Origin: an uncultured bacterium
Lineage (GTDB): Bacteria > Patescibacteriota > Dojkabacteria > SC72
Length of the DNA stretch: 34,083 bases
Assembly (NCBI GenBank): GCA_937899155.1
Contig: CALDJM010000033.1
Location: forward strand, 1 to 34,083
Direction of reading: 5' to 3'
The notes beneath the pieces were generated by a model. That model had not been told where the DNA came from. It saw only the letters and a program-made list of their open reading frames with translations, and did not search any database. The position numbers were made by a program, and so were the translations under genes. Position 1 is the first letter of the stretch; each line of letters opens with the position of its first letter. This document shows positions 34,046-34,083 of the stretch, in pieces.

Positions 34046-34083
34046 CCATTTCGGTATGTTTTTTTCTAAACTCCTCTATTTCT

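Overview
The window looks like a chromosomal segment of a small-genome, AT-rich bacterium, most likely a member of the Candidate Phyla Radiation (Patescibacteria). The pointers are a two-gene minimal SufC/SufB-type Fe-S system, single-chain GlyRS, a LysRS with an unusual motif 3, many small membrane-anchored orphan proteins, and promoters whose -10 box sits only 5-8 nt before the ATG (leaderless mRNAs). TGA is used as a normal stop (for example in sufC), so the code is standard. The exact phylum cannot be fixed from the window.

Layout. 1-1817 (-): an ABC exporter cut by the window edge. 1941-3700 (+): sufC and a sufB/D-like partner. 3697-3915 (-): DUF167. 3993-5240 (+): a RecB-like PD-(D/E)XK nuclease. 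5247-7795 (-): three related membrane-anchored orphan proteins around a 444-bp non-genic stretch with broken reading frames. 7820-8305 (-): a macro-domain protein. 8384-17321 (+): a type I restriction-modification operon, hsdM - ABC/AAA_13-like ATPase - hsdS - hsdR - DUF6994. 17364-18238: two orphan genes. 18521-23999 (-): a tightly overlapping operon of kinase, split NadR-like protein, class III aminotransferase, PaaK-like CoA ligase and aldehyde dehydrogenase. 24056-25003: an intact IS481-like element lying in an already truncated ABC-exporter gene that ends at 25341. 25449-27424 (-): two ABC-2 permeases and a small orphan gene. 27508-28767 (+): a protein with weak HopA1-like features. 28777-33983: peptidase-MA protein, lysS, L,D-transpeptidase, glyS and greA.

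How the genes work together. The restriction locus is the most striking system. Its hsdS carries an uninterrupted tetranucleotide tract of ten CAGA units between the two target-recognition halves. A change of one unit in either direction brings a stop codon within five codons of the tract. A second repeat, of a 12-bp unit encoding LEAE-type residues, lies in the central spacer, where EcoR124-type enzymes carry the TAEL repeats that set recognition-spacer length. An ATPase with ABC signature, D-loop and candidate R...E...H residues sits between hsdM and hsdS. That is reminiscent of the PrrC/RloC anticodon-nuclease guards of type IC systems. Together these suggest a phase-variable specificity locus with a built-in backup defence.

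The 18.5-24.0 kb operon encodes enzymes that could in principle turn a carboxylic acid into an acyl-CoA, an aldehyde and an amine, then phosphorylate and nucleotidyl-activate a product. I know of no described pathway with this exact set, so it is the best candidate for an undescribed biosynthetic system. Two palindromic motif families recur near promoters and may be operators: TGTAA-N4-TTACA twice, and a hairpin plus ACC-A-GGT-centred palindrome three times, two of them at the lysS and glyS promoters.
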